Assembly: GCF_014647795.1 (NCBI RefSeq)
Contig: NZ_BMPW01000001.1
Span: 62,001-126,000, forward strand
Length of the DNA stretch: 64,000 nucleotides
From: Actinoplanes campanulatus
GTDB lineage: Bacteria; Actinomycetota; Actinomycetes; Mycobacteriales; Micromonosporaceae
Direction: 5' to 3'
Each line of letters starts with the position of its first letter. Position 1 is the first letter of the stretch. The notes beneath the pieces were generated by a model, which saw only the letters and a program-made list of their open reading frames with translations, did no database searches and was not told the DNA's origin. Both the position numbers and the translations under genes were made by a program. Below are positions 41,660 through 51,246 of this stretch, piece after piece.

Positions 41660-42568
41660 GTGTTCACCACCACTCTCTCGTCCCGCGTCCCGGGTGCCCG
41701 GCTGAGCCTGTTGCAGGTCTCCGCCGCCGGCGTCCTCTGGGGCACCACCGGCGTCGTCGTCCAGGTCGTCGCCGAGCGCACCGGCCTCGGCGCCCTGGCC
41801 ATCGGCTTCTACCGGCTCGCCGTCGCGGCCGCCGTCCTGCTGCTCATCGGCCTGGCGGGCCGCCACCGGATCGTGGCCGCGTTCCGGGCGGCGCCGCTCG
41901 CGATCACCGTGGCCGGGGTCGGGCTCGCCGCCTATCAGGCCCTCTACTTCGTGGCCGTCCGTCTCGGCGGGGTCAGCATCGCCACCGTGGTCAGCCTCGG
42001 GATCGCTCCCGTGCTGCTGAGCGCATGGGAGACATTGCGCACCCGGCAGCGGCCCGGCGCCGCCGCCCTCGGCGCCTCGGTGGCCGCGATCGCCGGCCTC
42101 GTGCTGATCGCCGGCGCCACCGTCGAACCGGGCGCCGCCACCGCGGCCGGTTACGGGCTTCTCGCCGCGATCGGGTCCGGCGTCGTCTACGCGGCGTCCA
42201 CCGCCGTCAGCCGGCACACCACCCAGGGCGTCGAGCCGCTGACCCTCACCACCCTGTCCTGCGTGATCGGCGCGATCAGCCTGCTGCCGCTCGCCGCGGT
42301 CGAAGGGCTGTCCTTCACCCCGCGGGCCACCCCGGTCGCGCTGCTCGTCTACGCCGGGGCGGTCACCACGGCACTGGCGTACGCGCTGTTCTACACCGGG
42401 CTGCGCCGCATCGCCGGCAGCGTGGCCGTGGTGGTCACCCTGCTCGAGCCGCTCACCGCCGCACTGCTCGCCGTCGTCCTGATCGACGAGCCGCTCGGCG
42501 GCGCCACCATCGTGGGCGGGCTGCTGCTGCTCGGCGCGGTGGCCACCCTCTACCTCGACGCGGACTGA
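41660..42568 (+). CDS. EamA/DMT-family transporter
   Basis: A 302-residue inner-membrane exporter or importer with ten hydrophobic helices in two EamA repeats (LLQVSAAGVLWGTTGVVVQ starts the first; GYGLLAAIGSGVVYAASTAVS starts the second). The end LLEPLTAALLAVVLIDEPL is the typical last repeat signature. DMT members move amino acids, nucleosides, drugs or other small metabolites; the cargo cannot be told from sequence. The GTG start is preceded by GGAG five bases upstream, placed in the 3' arm of a hairpin. A 140-base leader with a possible stalling peptide precedes it, suggesting induction by translation stress. Confidence 0.92.
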   Translation: MFTTTLSSRVPGARLSLLQVSAAGVLWGTTGVVVQVVAERTGLGALAIGFYRLAVAAAVLLLIGLAGRHRIVAAFRAAPLAITVAGVGLAAYQALYFVAVRLGGVSIATVVSLGIAPVLLSAWETLRTRQRPGAAALGASVAAIAGLVLIAGATVEPGAATAAGYGLLAAIGSGVVYAASTAVSRHTTQGVEPLTLTTLSCVIGAISLLPLAAVEGLSFTPRATPVALLVYAGAVTTALAYALFYTGLRRIAGSVAVVVTLLEPLTAALLAVVLIDEPLGGATIVGGLLLLGAVATLYLDAD

Positions 42569-42694
42569 CGGGTTCCACCAGATCGGGCAAAATTTTTCCA
42601 GGTATCCGCGCGGTAACCGCTTAGGTGCAGCCCGGTTGCGACGATTACCCCTGGTGTAAGCGGAAACTGGCGGATCTCGGGGGGACGTTCGGCC

Positions 42695-43660
42695 ATGAAG
42701 AAGCTCGGAAGCGTGGCGCTGGCGGCGGCGATCGGACTGGGCGGCTCGCTCTTCCAGCCCGTGGCGGCGGAGGCGGCGACGACACTGCCGAGCCTGGTCG
42801 CCTACGTGCGCGGCGGCGACGTCTACGTCAGCAAGGGCGCCACCGAGAAGCGGCTCACCACCGGCGGCGGTCACGCCCGGCCCCGCTGGTCGCCGAACGG
42901 GCAGCAGCTCGCCTACCTGAAGAGCGGCCGGCTCTGGACCATGAAGGCGGACGGCACCGGGCAGCGCCGCCTCACCACCCGCCCGGCGGCCGGCCCGTCC
43001 TGGTCGCCGGACGGTAGGTGGATCGCCTTCGCGTCGCTGTCCTGCTCCGGCGGCCCCGGCGTGTACCGGATCGCCGCCGGCGCCGCGGCCGCCAAGCCCG
43101 AGGTGCTGTTCCCGCGCGACTGCCGTACCGAGGATCTGCCGGCCGAGCCCACCGCCACCACGAGGGCCACCGGCTCCCTGAACGAACGGCTCCGCACCGA
43201 CGACGCGGTCGCCTGGTCACCCGACGGAACCCGGGTCGCCTTCCGCGGCGGTGACTGCGAGTCCGTCTACGACTCCTGCCTCACCATCGGCACGGTCGCC
43301 GGCGGCGACGAGAAGACGGTCGCGGCCTACGGTGGCGGCAGCCTCCAGAACAGCGGCTTCGCCGTCGTGCCGAGCTGGCGCGCGGACGGCGCGAAGCTCT
43401 CCTGGACCGCCTACCAGGAAGGCGAGACCCCCGCCGAGAGCAAGCCGGTCCACGTCATCGAATACGACACCGCCACCGGCGCCAAGCGCACCGTCGGCAG
43501 CGCCATGGACCGGGAGCTCGCCTACATCGACAGCGCCCGCGCCGTCATCACCAGCCAGACCAACGGCGGCTCCTGGGTCACCCTCCTCGGCCTGGCCACC
43601 GGCGCCCGAACCCCGATCCGCACCGGCTCCCAGCCCAGCGTCCAGCCGCTGCCCCGCTGA
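42695..43660 (+). CDS. Secreted TolB/PD40 beta-propeller-like protein
   Basis: A 321-residue exported protein. The signal peptide MKKLGSVALAAAIGLGG ends near VAAEAA/TT. At least three PD40-type repeats are visible (RPRWSPNGQQLAYLKSG, GPSWSPDGRWIAFAS, AVAWSPDGTRVAFRG), plus VPSWRADGAKLSWTA. Each WSPDG unit forms one blade strand of a beta-propeller. Four cysteines suggest disulfides (CSGG, CRTED, CESVYDSC). TolB-like propellers bind proteins or peptides outside the cell; the partner is unknown. It stands alone between a transporter and a non-coding gap with a hairpin. Confidence 0.85.
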   Translation: MKKLGSVALAAAIGLGGSLFQPVAAEAATTLPSLVAYVRGGDVYVSKGATEKRLTTGGGHARPRWSPNGQQLAYLKSGRLWTMKADGTGQRRLTTRPAAGPSWSPDGRWIAFASLSCSGGPGVYRIAAGAAAAKPEVLFPRDCRTEDLPAEPTATTRATGSLNERLRTDDAVAWSPDGTRVAFRGGDCESVYDSCLTIGTVAGGDEKTVAAYGGGSLQNSGFAVVPSWRADGAKLSWTAYQEGETPAESKPVHVIEYDTATGAKRTVGSAMDRELAYIDSARAVITSQTNGGSWVTLLGLATGARTPIRTGSQPSVQPLPR

Positions 43661-44049
43661 CCCGTTCATCCGTACGCCGAAAGCCCACCCCAACCGCACT
43701 TCCGGGAGAACCGCGGCACCGCGCGAGCACCTGCCACGCAGGCAGGTGCCGCGCCCGCCGGGCTGAGCTGCCCACTCGCTCTCACCGGCACCCCGCCGGC
43801 CGCACACAGCGACCCCCGGGTGCGGCCGCACCCGCGTCATAGCGTCAGTCGCCGCACACAAACGCTGTTTCGTGCGCGCTCGCCAGGCCAACCCCGGCCG
43901 GCCGGCGAGCAGAGCGCACCCGCCGGAGCCGCGTGACGGCCCGGTGAACCGCGGCGCCCGCGAGCCCGCCCCGGTGGACCGTGCGGCGCCAGCCGCCCGG
44001 TCAGGTTTGATTTCGGGTTGGCGGGGTCGGCGTTTTATCGTGGGCCGCC
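43661..44049. other. Non-coding gap with hairpin
   Basis: This 389-base gap holds a terminator-like hairpin at 43727-43749 (GCACCTGCC and GGCAGGTGC around ACGCA), probably ending the propeller gene transcript. At its right end TATCGT (44036-44041) lies eight bases before the trmB ATG and is the likely -10 box. I see no gene in the rest. Confidence 0.55.
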
Positions 44050-44730
44050 ATGAGTGAGACCGGGACCGACGCAGCCAGGCCGATTCGCACCTTTCATCCG
44101 CGCCGTGAGCGGATGAGCAGCCGTCACGCGGACGCGCATGCGGCTCTGTGGCCGCGGTACGGGATGACCGTCGAGGACGGGGACCGGTCTCCGCTGGATC
44201 TCGTCGCGCTGTTCGGGCGGGAGATTCCGGTGGTGCTGGAGATCGGGTTCGGGATGGGGGATGCCACCGCGGCCATGGCGGCGGCGGATCCGGGGCGGGG
44301 CTATCTCGGGGTCGAGGTGCACACGCCGGGGATCGGGAACCTGCTGGCGCTCAGCCGTGATCTCGGGCTGACCAACGTCCGGGTGGCGTGCGGTGACGCC
44401 ATGCAGTTGGTGCACCGGATCGCGCCGGGGACGCTGGATGCGGTGCACGTGTTCTTCCCGGATCCGTGGCCCAAGGCGCGGCATCACAAGCGACGGCTGA
44501 TCCAGCCGGGGAACGTCGCCTTGCTCCGGGAGCGGCTCCGGCCGGGTGGGGTGTTCCACTGCGCCACCGACTGGCCCGAGTACGCGGTGGCCATGGCGGA
44601 GACGCTCGACGCGGATCCGGGGTTGCGGCGCCTCGCGGCCATGCCGCACGGGCGGCCGGAGACCAAGTTCGAGAGGCGCGGGGCCGTCGCGGGCCGGCCT
44701 ATCAGCGATCTCCGGTACGAGCGGAGCTGA
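44050..44730 (+). CDS. trmB: tRNA (guanine-N7)-methyltransferase
   Basis: A 226-residue SAM-dependent enzyme forming m7G46 in tRNA. Motifs are VVLEIGFGMGDAT (SAM loop), GVEVHTPGIGNLL, ACGDAMQLV and the family signature VHVFFPDPWPKARHHKRRL. The C-terminal TKFERRG segment is also typical. Length is normal. A TATCGT box eight bases before the ATG suggests leaderless transcription, and no Shine-Dalgarno sequence is seen. Confidence 0.96.
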   Translation: MSETGTDAARPIRTFHPRRERMSSRHADAHAALWPRYGMTVEDGDRSPLDLVALFGREIPVVLEIGFGMGDATAAMAAADPGRGYLGVEVHTPGIGNLLALSRDLGLTNVRVACGDAMQLVHRIAPGTLDAVHVFFPDPWPKARHHKRRLIQPGNVALLRERLRPGGVFHCATDWPEYAVAMAETLDADPGLRRLAAMPHGRPETKFERRGAVAGRPISDLRYERS

Positions 44731-44810
44731 ACCGGCGCTCTGCTCGCGGCCGGTGAGGATTTGCCGGTTTCAACCCTTTCGCGCATCTACGCTGAGGGTG
44801 GAGGTCGGCC

Positions 44811-47084
44811 ATGCGGCGAGATGTCCCCGGCGGCGCCGGGCGGTCCGGAAGGGCGCAGGCGGCGGAAGCTGCGGCACTCGCGCACGCGGCCGAACCTCCC
44901 GGGGCGAGTCCGGCCGATCCTCGACCGACCGCGTCCCAGGCAGCGTGTCCGGCGGTTCCGAGTGAGGGGCGGCCGGACCCGCCGATCGGGGGATCGGCCG
45001 CCGGCGGGCATTCCACTCCGCCGGCGGCCGCTGACCCCTCGCGGGAGCCGGCGGTCGACGGGAGCCGGGCCGAGTTCTTTCCGGCCGCCCTGCACCGGGG
45101 GGTGCTGACCAGCGGGTCCGCGGATCAGCTGGCGGCCCTGACGGCGCGGGCCGCGAACGCGCCGAGCGCCTGCATCCAGTTCATCGAAGAGGATCGGCTG
45201 AGGCTGTACGGCAGTTGGGGCGTCTCGACGGACTGGGCGGACGTGACCGACACCCGGCTGGAGGACTCGCTCGGCGGGATCGTGGTGTGCGGTGGCGAGC
45301 CCCTGATCATCGAGGACGCCCGCCGGGACGAGCGGGTGCCGGACGGGGTGATCGTCTGGGACGACGGCGCCTACCTGGGCTGTCCGGTGTACGACCGGCT
45401 GGGGCTGGTTCTCGGGGTGTGCTGCGCCTACGACCACCGGCCGCGGAAGTGGACGCCGGAGCAGGTGACGGCGGTGGCCGAGGCGGCCGAGGTGGCGACG
45501 CTGCTGATCGGCGAGCGGCTGGCGCGCCACGAGCTGGAGCGGCAGCACCGGTTCCTGGACGCGGTGCTGGACAGCCTGCACGACGGGGTGACCGCGTGCG
45601 ACGCCGAGGGCCGGGTGGTGTTCGCGAACGAGCGGATGCGCCGGCTCTGGGGCGATTCGCCGATCGAGGACGTCACCGGGCTGGCCGACATCTCGGGGGT
45701 GCCGCTGCAACGGGACGATCTGGGGCTGTTCCGGGCGCTGCGCGGGGAGCGGGTGCGGGATGCTCCGATCGCCGCGCAGGGGCGGGGCCGCCGGACCCGG
45801 TACTTCCTGATGGACGCGCAGCCGATCCACGGCCTGGACGGGCGGGTGCTGGGGGCGGTGCAGGCGGTACAGGACGTGACCCGGCAGCGGCGGGCGGAAC
45901 GGTTCCGCAGCTGTGAGCTGGCCGTCACGACGGCTCTCGCGGAGGCGCCGAGCATCGAGGCGGCCGGGCCGCGGGTGCTGGAGGCGGTGGTCGCCACCCT
46001 GGACTGGGTGCACGCCGAACTGTGGATGGTCGGCGACGGGACGATCCGGGCGGCGGCCCGGTGGAGCGCCCCGGGCCGGCCGTCGGACATCTCGGTGCCG
46101 GAGCGGCTGGCGTACGGGCAGGGCCTGGCCGGTCGCGCCTGGCAGGTGGACAAGCCGCTGTGGATGCGGGACGTGGGCCAGCCGCAGAGCCTGATCTCGC
46201 CGGACACCTCGGCGGGCCTGCTGCACACCGCGCTGGCGATCCCGGTGCACCACGGGACCGGGCCGATCGGGGTGCTGACCGTCTTCGCCGACTCGGTGGA
46301 GGATCCGGAGGAGGAGCTGGTCGCGCTGATGTCCGGGATCGCCGCGCATCTGGGGCAGTTCGTGGAGCGGCGCCGGGCGGAGGACCTGCAACGGCAGCTG
46401 ACCCGGAGCAAGAACGAGTACCTGGCGCTGATCGGGCACGAGCTGCGCACGCCGTTGACGTCGATCAGCACCTACACCGGGCTGCTGCGGTCGGCGGACG
46501 AGGCGACCCTGGTCCGGGACGGGCCGGGCCTGCTCGAGGTGATTGAACGGAACACCAACCTGCTACGGGAGATCATCAACGAGCTGCTGGAGCTGTCGGC
46601 GCTGAACGCGGGGCATGCGGACGTACGGCGTGTCCCGATGGATCTGGCCGCCGTGGTGCGGGAGGTGGTCGACCGGACCCGGACCGCGATCGACGGCGCG
46701 CCGGTGGTGATCGACGCCGACCTGCCGGGTGAGCTGATCGTGCCGGGTGACCGGGACCGGCTGCGGCACATCGTGGAGAACCTGCTGAGCAGCGCGGTCC
46801 GGTTCAGCCCGGACGGCGGTCATGTGGCGGTGTCGCTGCGCAGCACCGGGCGGGACGCCGAGCTGGCCGTCTCGGACTCCGCCGCCGACGTGACGCGGGC
46901 CGAGCGGGAGCAGATGTTCACCGGGCACTTCCGGACGGCGCGCGGCCACGACCGTACCCTGCCGGGCAGTGTCCTGGGCCTGACGCTGAGCCGGGCCGTG
47001 GTGGAGAAGCATCACGGCAGCGTCGAGTTGACCGGCGACGGCACCGGTACGACGGTGCTGGTCCGGCTGCCGTTGACGGAGTAG
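44811..47084 (+). CDS. GAF-PAS-GAF sensor histidine kinase
   Basis: A 757-residue soluble hybrid-sensor kinase without membrane helices. Residues 1-85 are Ala/Pro-rich and likely disordered. A first GAF domain covers about 95-235, a PAS domain about 245-365 (FLDAVLDSLHDGVTACDAEGRVVFANE), a second GAF about 375-520 with GQGLAGRAWQ. HisKA has His543 in GHELRTPLTSI, and the ATPase domain has ENLLSSAVRFSPDGGHV. The G1 box reads SDSAADV in place of DxGxG, so ATP binding could be weak, though the later GSVLGLTLSRAVVEKH is conserved. ATG 44811 has GTGGAGG and a TACGCT box upstream. No response regulator lies beside it. Confidence 0.9.
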   Translation: MRRDVPGGAGRSGRAQAAEAAALAHAAEPPGASPADPRPTASQAACPAVPSEGRPDPPIGGSAAGGHSTPPAAADPSREPAVDGSRAEFFPAALHRGVLTSGSADQLAALTARAANAPSACIQFIEEDRLRLYGSWGVSTDWADVTDTRLEDSLGGIVVCGGEPLIIEDARRDERVPDGVIVWDDGAYLGCPVYDRLGLVLGVCCAYDHRPRKWTPEQVTAVAEAAEVATLLIGERLARHELERQHRFLDAVLDSLHDGVTACDAEGRVVFANERMRRLWGDSPIEDVTGLADISGVPLQRDDLGLFRALRGERVRDAPIAAQGRGRRTRYFLMDAQPIHGLDGRVLGAVQAVQDVTRQRRAERFRSCELAVTTALAEAPSIEAAGPRVLEAVVATLDWVHAELWMVGDGTIRAAARWSAPGRPSDISVPERLAYGQGLAGRAWQVDKPLWMRDVGQPQSLISPDTSAGLLHTALAIPVHHGTGPIGVLTVFADSVEDPEEELVALMSGIAAHLGQFVERRRAEDLQRQLTRSKNEYLALIGHELRTPLTSISTYTGLLRSADEATLVRDGPGLLEVIERNTNLLREIINELLELSALNAGHADVRRVPMDLAAVVREVVDRTRTAIDGAPVVIDADLPGELIVPGDRDRLRHIVENLLSSAVRFSPDGGHVAVSLRSTGRDAELAVSDSAADVTRAEREQMFTGHFRTARGHDRTLPGSVLGLTLSRAVVEKHHGSVELTGDGTGTTVLVRLPLTE

Positions 47085-47087
47085 GCC

Positions 47088-47717
47088 CTACTCGGTCGGG
47101 CGGCCCCGGCGCTCGATCTCCCGCTGGACCTCCGGGTCCCACTCGGACGCCTTCCAGTCCTCCTCGGTGATCAGCGACTTCTTGCCGGACGGGATCGGCA
47201 TGTCGGTGAGCCGCCGGATCCGGTTGCGGGTCAGCACCACCCCGATGATCAGCACGATCAGGCCGCCGAAGCGCAGACCGGTGACGGCGTACGCGTTCGG
47301 CAGCCCGGACAGCACGTAGCTGGCGGTGATCAGCGCGAGGGTGAGGAACAGGGCGCTGTAGCCGGCGATGCCGGGGCCGGCGTCGGTGACCCGGTGGGCG
47401 CTGACGATCCAGACGATGGTGCAGACCACCAGTCCGATGAGGCAGACCAGCGCGAGGAACCCGGCGATCATGGCGAAGACCACCATGAAGCCCATCGGGC
47501 CCACCCCGGTCGGGTCGGTGGCACCCCGCACCAGCGCGTCCGCCCCGACCGAGGCCAGCACGGCGGTGGCCACCGCCACGATCATGTAGGTCACCGCGAA
47601 CCGGATCACCCGGCGGCCGGCCACGGCGAACGTCTCCAGCTCACCCTCGTTCACCCGGACGCACCGGTGCGCGCCACCGTCCAGGGACGGCGGCGCGCCG
47701 CACTTCGCACAGAGCAT
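47088..47717 (-). CDS. Zinc-ribbon membrane protein of unknown function
   Basis: A 209-residue protein. The N-terminus has a zinc-ribbon-like CAKCG...C pattern (residues 3-19). Four hydrophobic helices follow at about 40-60, 76-104, 117-135 and 145-165. The C-terminal tail of 40 residues is charged (SLITEEDWKASEWDPEVQ). The start ATG 47717 has GGAGGA eight bases upstream. The zinc ribbon plus membrane helices is a general architecture in actinobacteria and does not fix function. It converges with the histidine kinase gene with only three bases between stops. Confidence 0.7.
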   Translation of the reverse strand: MLCAKCGAPPSLDGGAHRCVRVNEGELETFAVAGRRVIRFAVTYMIVAVATAVLASVGADALVRGATDPTGVGPMGFMVVFAMIAGFLALVCLIGLVVCTIVWIVSAHRVTDAGPGIAGYSALFLTLALITASYVLSGLPNAYAVTGLRFGGLIVLIIGVVLTRNRIRRLTDMPIPSGKKSLITEEDWKASEWDPEVQREIERRGRPTE

Positions 47718-47746
47718 GGGGCCGATCCTCCCCCATGCTCCGCCGG

Positions 47747-49543
47747 TCAGCGCTTCGGGTGGACCACCGCGGCCGCGCCGCCGCCCCGGCGGGTGGGTTC
47801 GGCGGTGGCGATGAAGCCGCCGCCCCGGGTGAACTCGATCGCGGTGGCCGCCCCGAGTTCGGCCACGTCCGCGGCGAACGTGTGGCCGAGCGGGGTGAGC
47901 ACCGGACCGTACTGGTTGCGGAACGCCGCCTCGGCCTGGATGCCGGCGCTGTTGCGCTGCGAGCCGCGCGGCGCGGCCATCGCCTCCGGCAGGGTCATGC
48001 CCAGGTCGAGCCGGTTGACCAGCACCTGGAGCACGGTGGTGATGATGGTGGCGCCGCCGGGCGAGCCGAGCGCCAGGAACGGCTTGCCGTCTTTGAGAAC
48101 GATGGTCGGCGACATCGAACTGCGCGGCCGCTTGCCCGGGCCGGGCAGGTTGGGGTCGGGCGCCGTGCCCTGGGTGGGCGCGAAGTTGAAGTCGGTCAGC
48201 TCGTTGTTGAGGATGAAGCCGCGCCCGGGCACGACCATGGTGTTGCCGCCGGTCGCCTCGATGGTGAAGGTGTACTCGACGACGTTGCCCCAGCGGTCGG
48301 CGACGGTCAGGTTGGTGGTGCTCTGCCCCTCCTCGACGGCGCCGCCCGCGGTGGCGGTGGCGCAGCCGGAGCCGTTGAGGTCGCCCGGCGCGACCGGCTT
48401 GACCAGGGCCGTCGTGCGGTCGATCTCGCAGGCCCGCTGCTCGGCCCACCGGTCGGAGATCAACTTCTTCAAGACCGATCCTTCGGTGTACGCCCCGACG
48501 TGCCGGTTCCGGTCGGCGAAGGCGAGCGCCGAGGCCTCCAGGTAGTAGTGCAGTCTGTCGGTGGCGGTCGCCGACGTGGGCAGCCCGGCCTCGATGATGT
48601 TGAGCGCCTCGCCGACCGCCGTGCCGCCGCTGGACGGCGTGGACATGCCGTAGACGGTGAGCCCGCGGTAGTCGGAGCGGGTCGGAGCCGGGAACCGCAG
48701 CCGGTAGCCGGCCAGGTCGGCCCTGGTGAGCACGCCGGGCCGGATCGGGTACGCCCAGGCGCCCCACGGGTCGGCCGCGACCGGCGGGTGCTGGACCGTC
48801 CCGACGATGTCGCCGGCGACCGCGCCCCGGTAGAAGACGCCGGTGCCCAACTCCCCGATCAGCCGGTAGGTGGCCGCCAGGTCGGGATTGCGCTGGATCG
48901 TGCCGACCGCGGGCGGCGCCCCGCCCGGCAGGTAGAGCTCCCGGCTCGAGGTGAACTGGCCGAACGCCGCGGCGTTGTCTGCGACATGCTGACGGAACGT
49001 GGCGTCGACCTCGAAGCCCTGCTCGGCGACCCGGGCGGCGGGCCGCAGGGAGGCGGCCAGCGAGCGGGTGCCCCAGCGGTCCAGCGCCTCCTCCCAGGTG
49101 GCCAGGGTGCCGGGCGCGCCCGCGGAGAGCCCGCTCACCCGGGCCTCGTTGAAGTCGTACGGCAGCCCGTCCGCCGGGTCGATGAAGTACTTGTCGGTCG
49201 CCGTGGCCGGCGCGGTCTCCCGCCCGTCGATCGTGAACACGGCCCGTTTCCGGGCGTCGTAGTAGACGAAGAATCCGCCGCCGCCGATGCCGGACGAGAA
49301 CGGCTCGGTGACGCCGAGCGTGGCGGCGGCCGCGACCGCGGCGTCCACCGCGTTGCCGCCGCGCCGCAGCACGTCGAGGCCGACCGCGGTGGCGGTGGCG
49401 TCGACCGTGGCGACCGCGCCTCCGTAGCCGATCGCGGTCGGCTCCTTGACCGGTGTGCCACCGCCGGCCAGGGCCGGTGGGGACGTGACCACGAACCCCA
49501 GGGTGGTCAGGGACAGCGCTGTCAGCGCGGGCAGGATCCGCAT
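47747..49543 (-). CDS. ggt: Gamma-glutamyltransferase
   Basis: A 598-residue secreted enzyme that transfers or hydrolyses gamma-glutamyl groups of glutathione-like compounds. A signal peptide (LPALTALSLTTLGFVVTSPPALA) precedes the mature part. Self-cleavage occurs before a Thr near residue 408 in EEGQSTTNLTVAD, which becomes the nucleophile. GIGGGGFFVYYD, DGRETAPA, GTPSSGGTAVGE-type STPSSGGTAV and LGSPGGATIITTVLQ are family signatures. ATG 49543 with GGAGGG seven bases before it is preferred to the frame start at 49573. Actinobacteria use mycothiol rather than glutathione, so external scavenging is the probable role. Confidence 0.92.
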   Translation of the reverse strand: MRILPALTALSLTTLGFVVTSPPALAGGGTPVKEPTAIGYGGAVATVDATATAVGLDVLRRGGNAVDAAVAAAATLGVTEPFSSGIGGGGFFVYYDARKRAVFTIDGRETAPATATDKYFIDPADGLPYDFNEARVSGLSAGAPGTLATWEEALDRWGTRSLAASLRPAARVAEQGFEVDATFRQHVADNAAAFGQFTSSRELYLPGGAPPAVGTIQRNPDLAATYRLIGELGTGVFYRGAVAGDIVGTVQHPPVAADPWGAWAYPIRPGVLTRADLAGYRLRFPAPTRSDYRGLTVYGMSTPSSGGTAVGEALNIIEAGLPTSATATDRLHYYLEASALAFADRNRHVGAYTEGSVLKKLISDRWAEQRACEIDRTTALVKPVAPGDLNGSGCATATAGGAVEEGQSTTNLTVADRWGNVVEYTFTIEATGGNTMVVPGRGFILNNELTDFNFAPTQGTAPDPNLPGPGKRPRSSMSPTIVLKDGKPFLALGSPGGATIITTVLQVLVNRLDLGMTLPEAMAAPRGSQRNSAGIQAEAAFRNQYGPVLTPLGHTFAADVAELGAATAIEFTRGGGFIATAEPTRRGGGAAAVVHPKR

Positions 49544-49625
49544 CGGCCCTCCAGATTGGACAACGTCGGCCATCTATCCCTGCCTACCGGGGATCGGCGC
49601 GGCGCACAACCGATCGGCCGACTCC

Positions 49626-51098
49626 TCATCCGACGCCGAACGGTTTCGGCTCGATCGCCGGGCAGGACGCGCCGGACGCGGGCATGGTCAGCCCGATCAG
49701 GTAACGATCGACCGCGCCGCTGACACACGGGCTGTGCGTGTACGCCACATGCCCCCACCCCTGGTAGGTGAGCAGCCGGGCGGCCGGGCCGAGCTGCCGG
49801 GTGACCTGCTGCGCCCAGACGTACGCGGTGGCCGGGTCGTACCGGGAGTTGACCACCAGGACCGGCCCGGGGACGGGCGGGATCGGCCGTTGCGGGTTGA
49901 CCGGGGCCTCGCGGCCGAGGCAGCCGCCCAGGGCCCTCAGCGCGAGCGGCGAGGCGAGCATCTGCGGGGCCCGGACCGCCAGCGCCCGCATCCGGCCCTG
50001 GTAGGCGGTGAACCCGTCGACCGGCAGCCACCAGTCCTGGCACATGACCGCCCCGAAGCTGTGCGGGGTGAGGTCGGCCGACTCCAGGACGGGCGCACCG
50101 GCCGCCGGCGCGGGCTCGTACGCGTCTTTCAGGTAGTACGCGAACGAGTACCACTGCGGGTCGTAGAACGCGCTGAACGCCGCCGAGATGAGTTCCCAGG
50201 CGCCGATCCGGGCCGGCGGGTCGTACGGGTCGACCAGCTTGCCGGCCGTGGCCCGCCGCATCAGTTCCGCCCAGATCAGCTTGATGTCCCGGCCGCGCAG
50301 CACACACATGGTGTCCCGGGCGCACCAGGCCACGAACTGGTCGAAGGCGGCCTGCACGGCATCCGCGGTCTGAGTGAGGAAGGCGTCCAACCCGGCGCTG
50401 TGGTCCATCACGCTGTCCAGCACCAGCGCGCGCAGCCGGTCCGGATAGCGCTCGGCGTAGAGCAGGCCGAGCAGGCTGCCGTAGGAGGCGCCGTAGAAGC
50501 TGATCCGCTGCTCACCGAGGGCGGTCCGGACGGCCTCCATGTCGTGGACCACGCTGATCGAGTCGGCGTGCCGGTAGACCGCCCCGCTGCGGCTCGCGCA
50601 GTCGGCGGCCAGCCGGCGGTTGTACTCGCCGGCCTGCCGGAACTGGGCCTCGGTGGTGAACAGGGGCGCCGGCTTCCGGTCGACCAGCGCCTGGTCGCAG
50701 AGGATCGGGGCGCTGCGGCCGGCGCCGCGCGGGTCGACCCCGACGATGTCGAAGCGGCGGCGCACGTCGGCGCCGAAGTAGTCGTGGTCCAGGACCAGGT
50801 TGGCCGCCGAGACGCCGGGGCCGCCGGGGTTGACCAGCAGCGTCCCGACCCGGGTGGCCTGGTCGGTGGCCGGGCTGCGGGCCAGGGCGATGTCGAGGCG
50901 GGGGCCGGACGGCGCGGACCAGTCGACCGGTACGCGGATGGTGCCGCACTGCACCGTGGCGTCCCCGGGGCACGGTTTCCAGACGATCGGCGCCTCGGCG
51001 CCCGGCGCCCGGCGGGCGTGGGCCGGCTGTGGGGCGTACGCCAGAAGGGTCGTGAGGGTGAGGATCGCGGCCGTGACCCGCCGTGCCAAAGCTCGCAA
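49626..51098 (-). CDS. Secreted alpha/beta-hydrolase, tripeptidyl aminopeptidase-like
   Basis: A 490-residue exported serine hydrolase of the Streptomyces TAP type, which removes tripeptides from protein N-termini. The catalytic residues are Ser205 in YGASYGSLLG, Asp in NSRYDPATAY and His in QGWGHVAYTHSPC; the oxyanion region LLVNPGGPGVSA is present. TTG 51098 was chosen because GGAGG lies eight bases upstream and the following residues form a clean signal peptide (RALARRVTAAILTLTTLLAY, cleavage near AHA). ATG codons at 51143 and 51185 would add charged residues before it and have no ribosome site. ggt follows downstream. Confidence 0.85.
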   Translation of the reverse strand: MRALARRVTAAILTLTTLLAYAPQPAHARRAPGAEAPIVWKPCPGDATVQCGTIRVPVDWSAPSGPRLDIALARSPATDQATRVGTLLVNPGGPGVSAANLVLDHDYFGADVRRRFDIVGVDPRGAGRSAPILCDQALVDRKPAPLFTTEAQFRQAGEYNRRLAADCASRSGAVYRHADSISVVHDMEAVRTALGEQRISFYGASYGSLLGLLYAERYPDRLRALVLDSVMDHSAGLDAFLTQTADAVQAAFDQFVAWCARDTMCVLRGRDIKLIWAELMRRATAGKLVDPYDPPARIGAWELISAAFSAFYDPQWYSFAYYLKDAYEPAPAAGAPVLESADLTPHSFGAVMCQDWWLPVDGFTAYQGRMRALAVRAPQMLASPLALRALGGCLGREAPVNPQRPIPPVPGPVLVVNSRYDPATAYVWAQQVTRQLGPAARLLTYQGWGHVAYTHSPCVSGAVDRYLIGLTMPASGASCPAIEPKPFGVG

Positions 51099-51246
51099 AG
51101 CCCAGACCTCCGCCCCACGCGGCTCGGCACCACGCGGCCCCATCTTGGGCCGGATCGACCCGGCTGATCCGGCAAACAGCATCATTTACCGCATATAGGG
51201 CACATCTCGGCGAGCCGTCTCCGGGAATGCGTGGCAGGGTTGGGGA

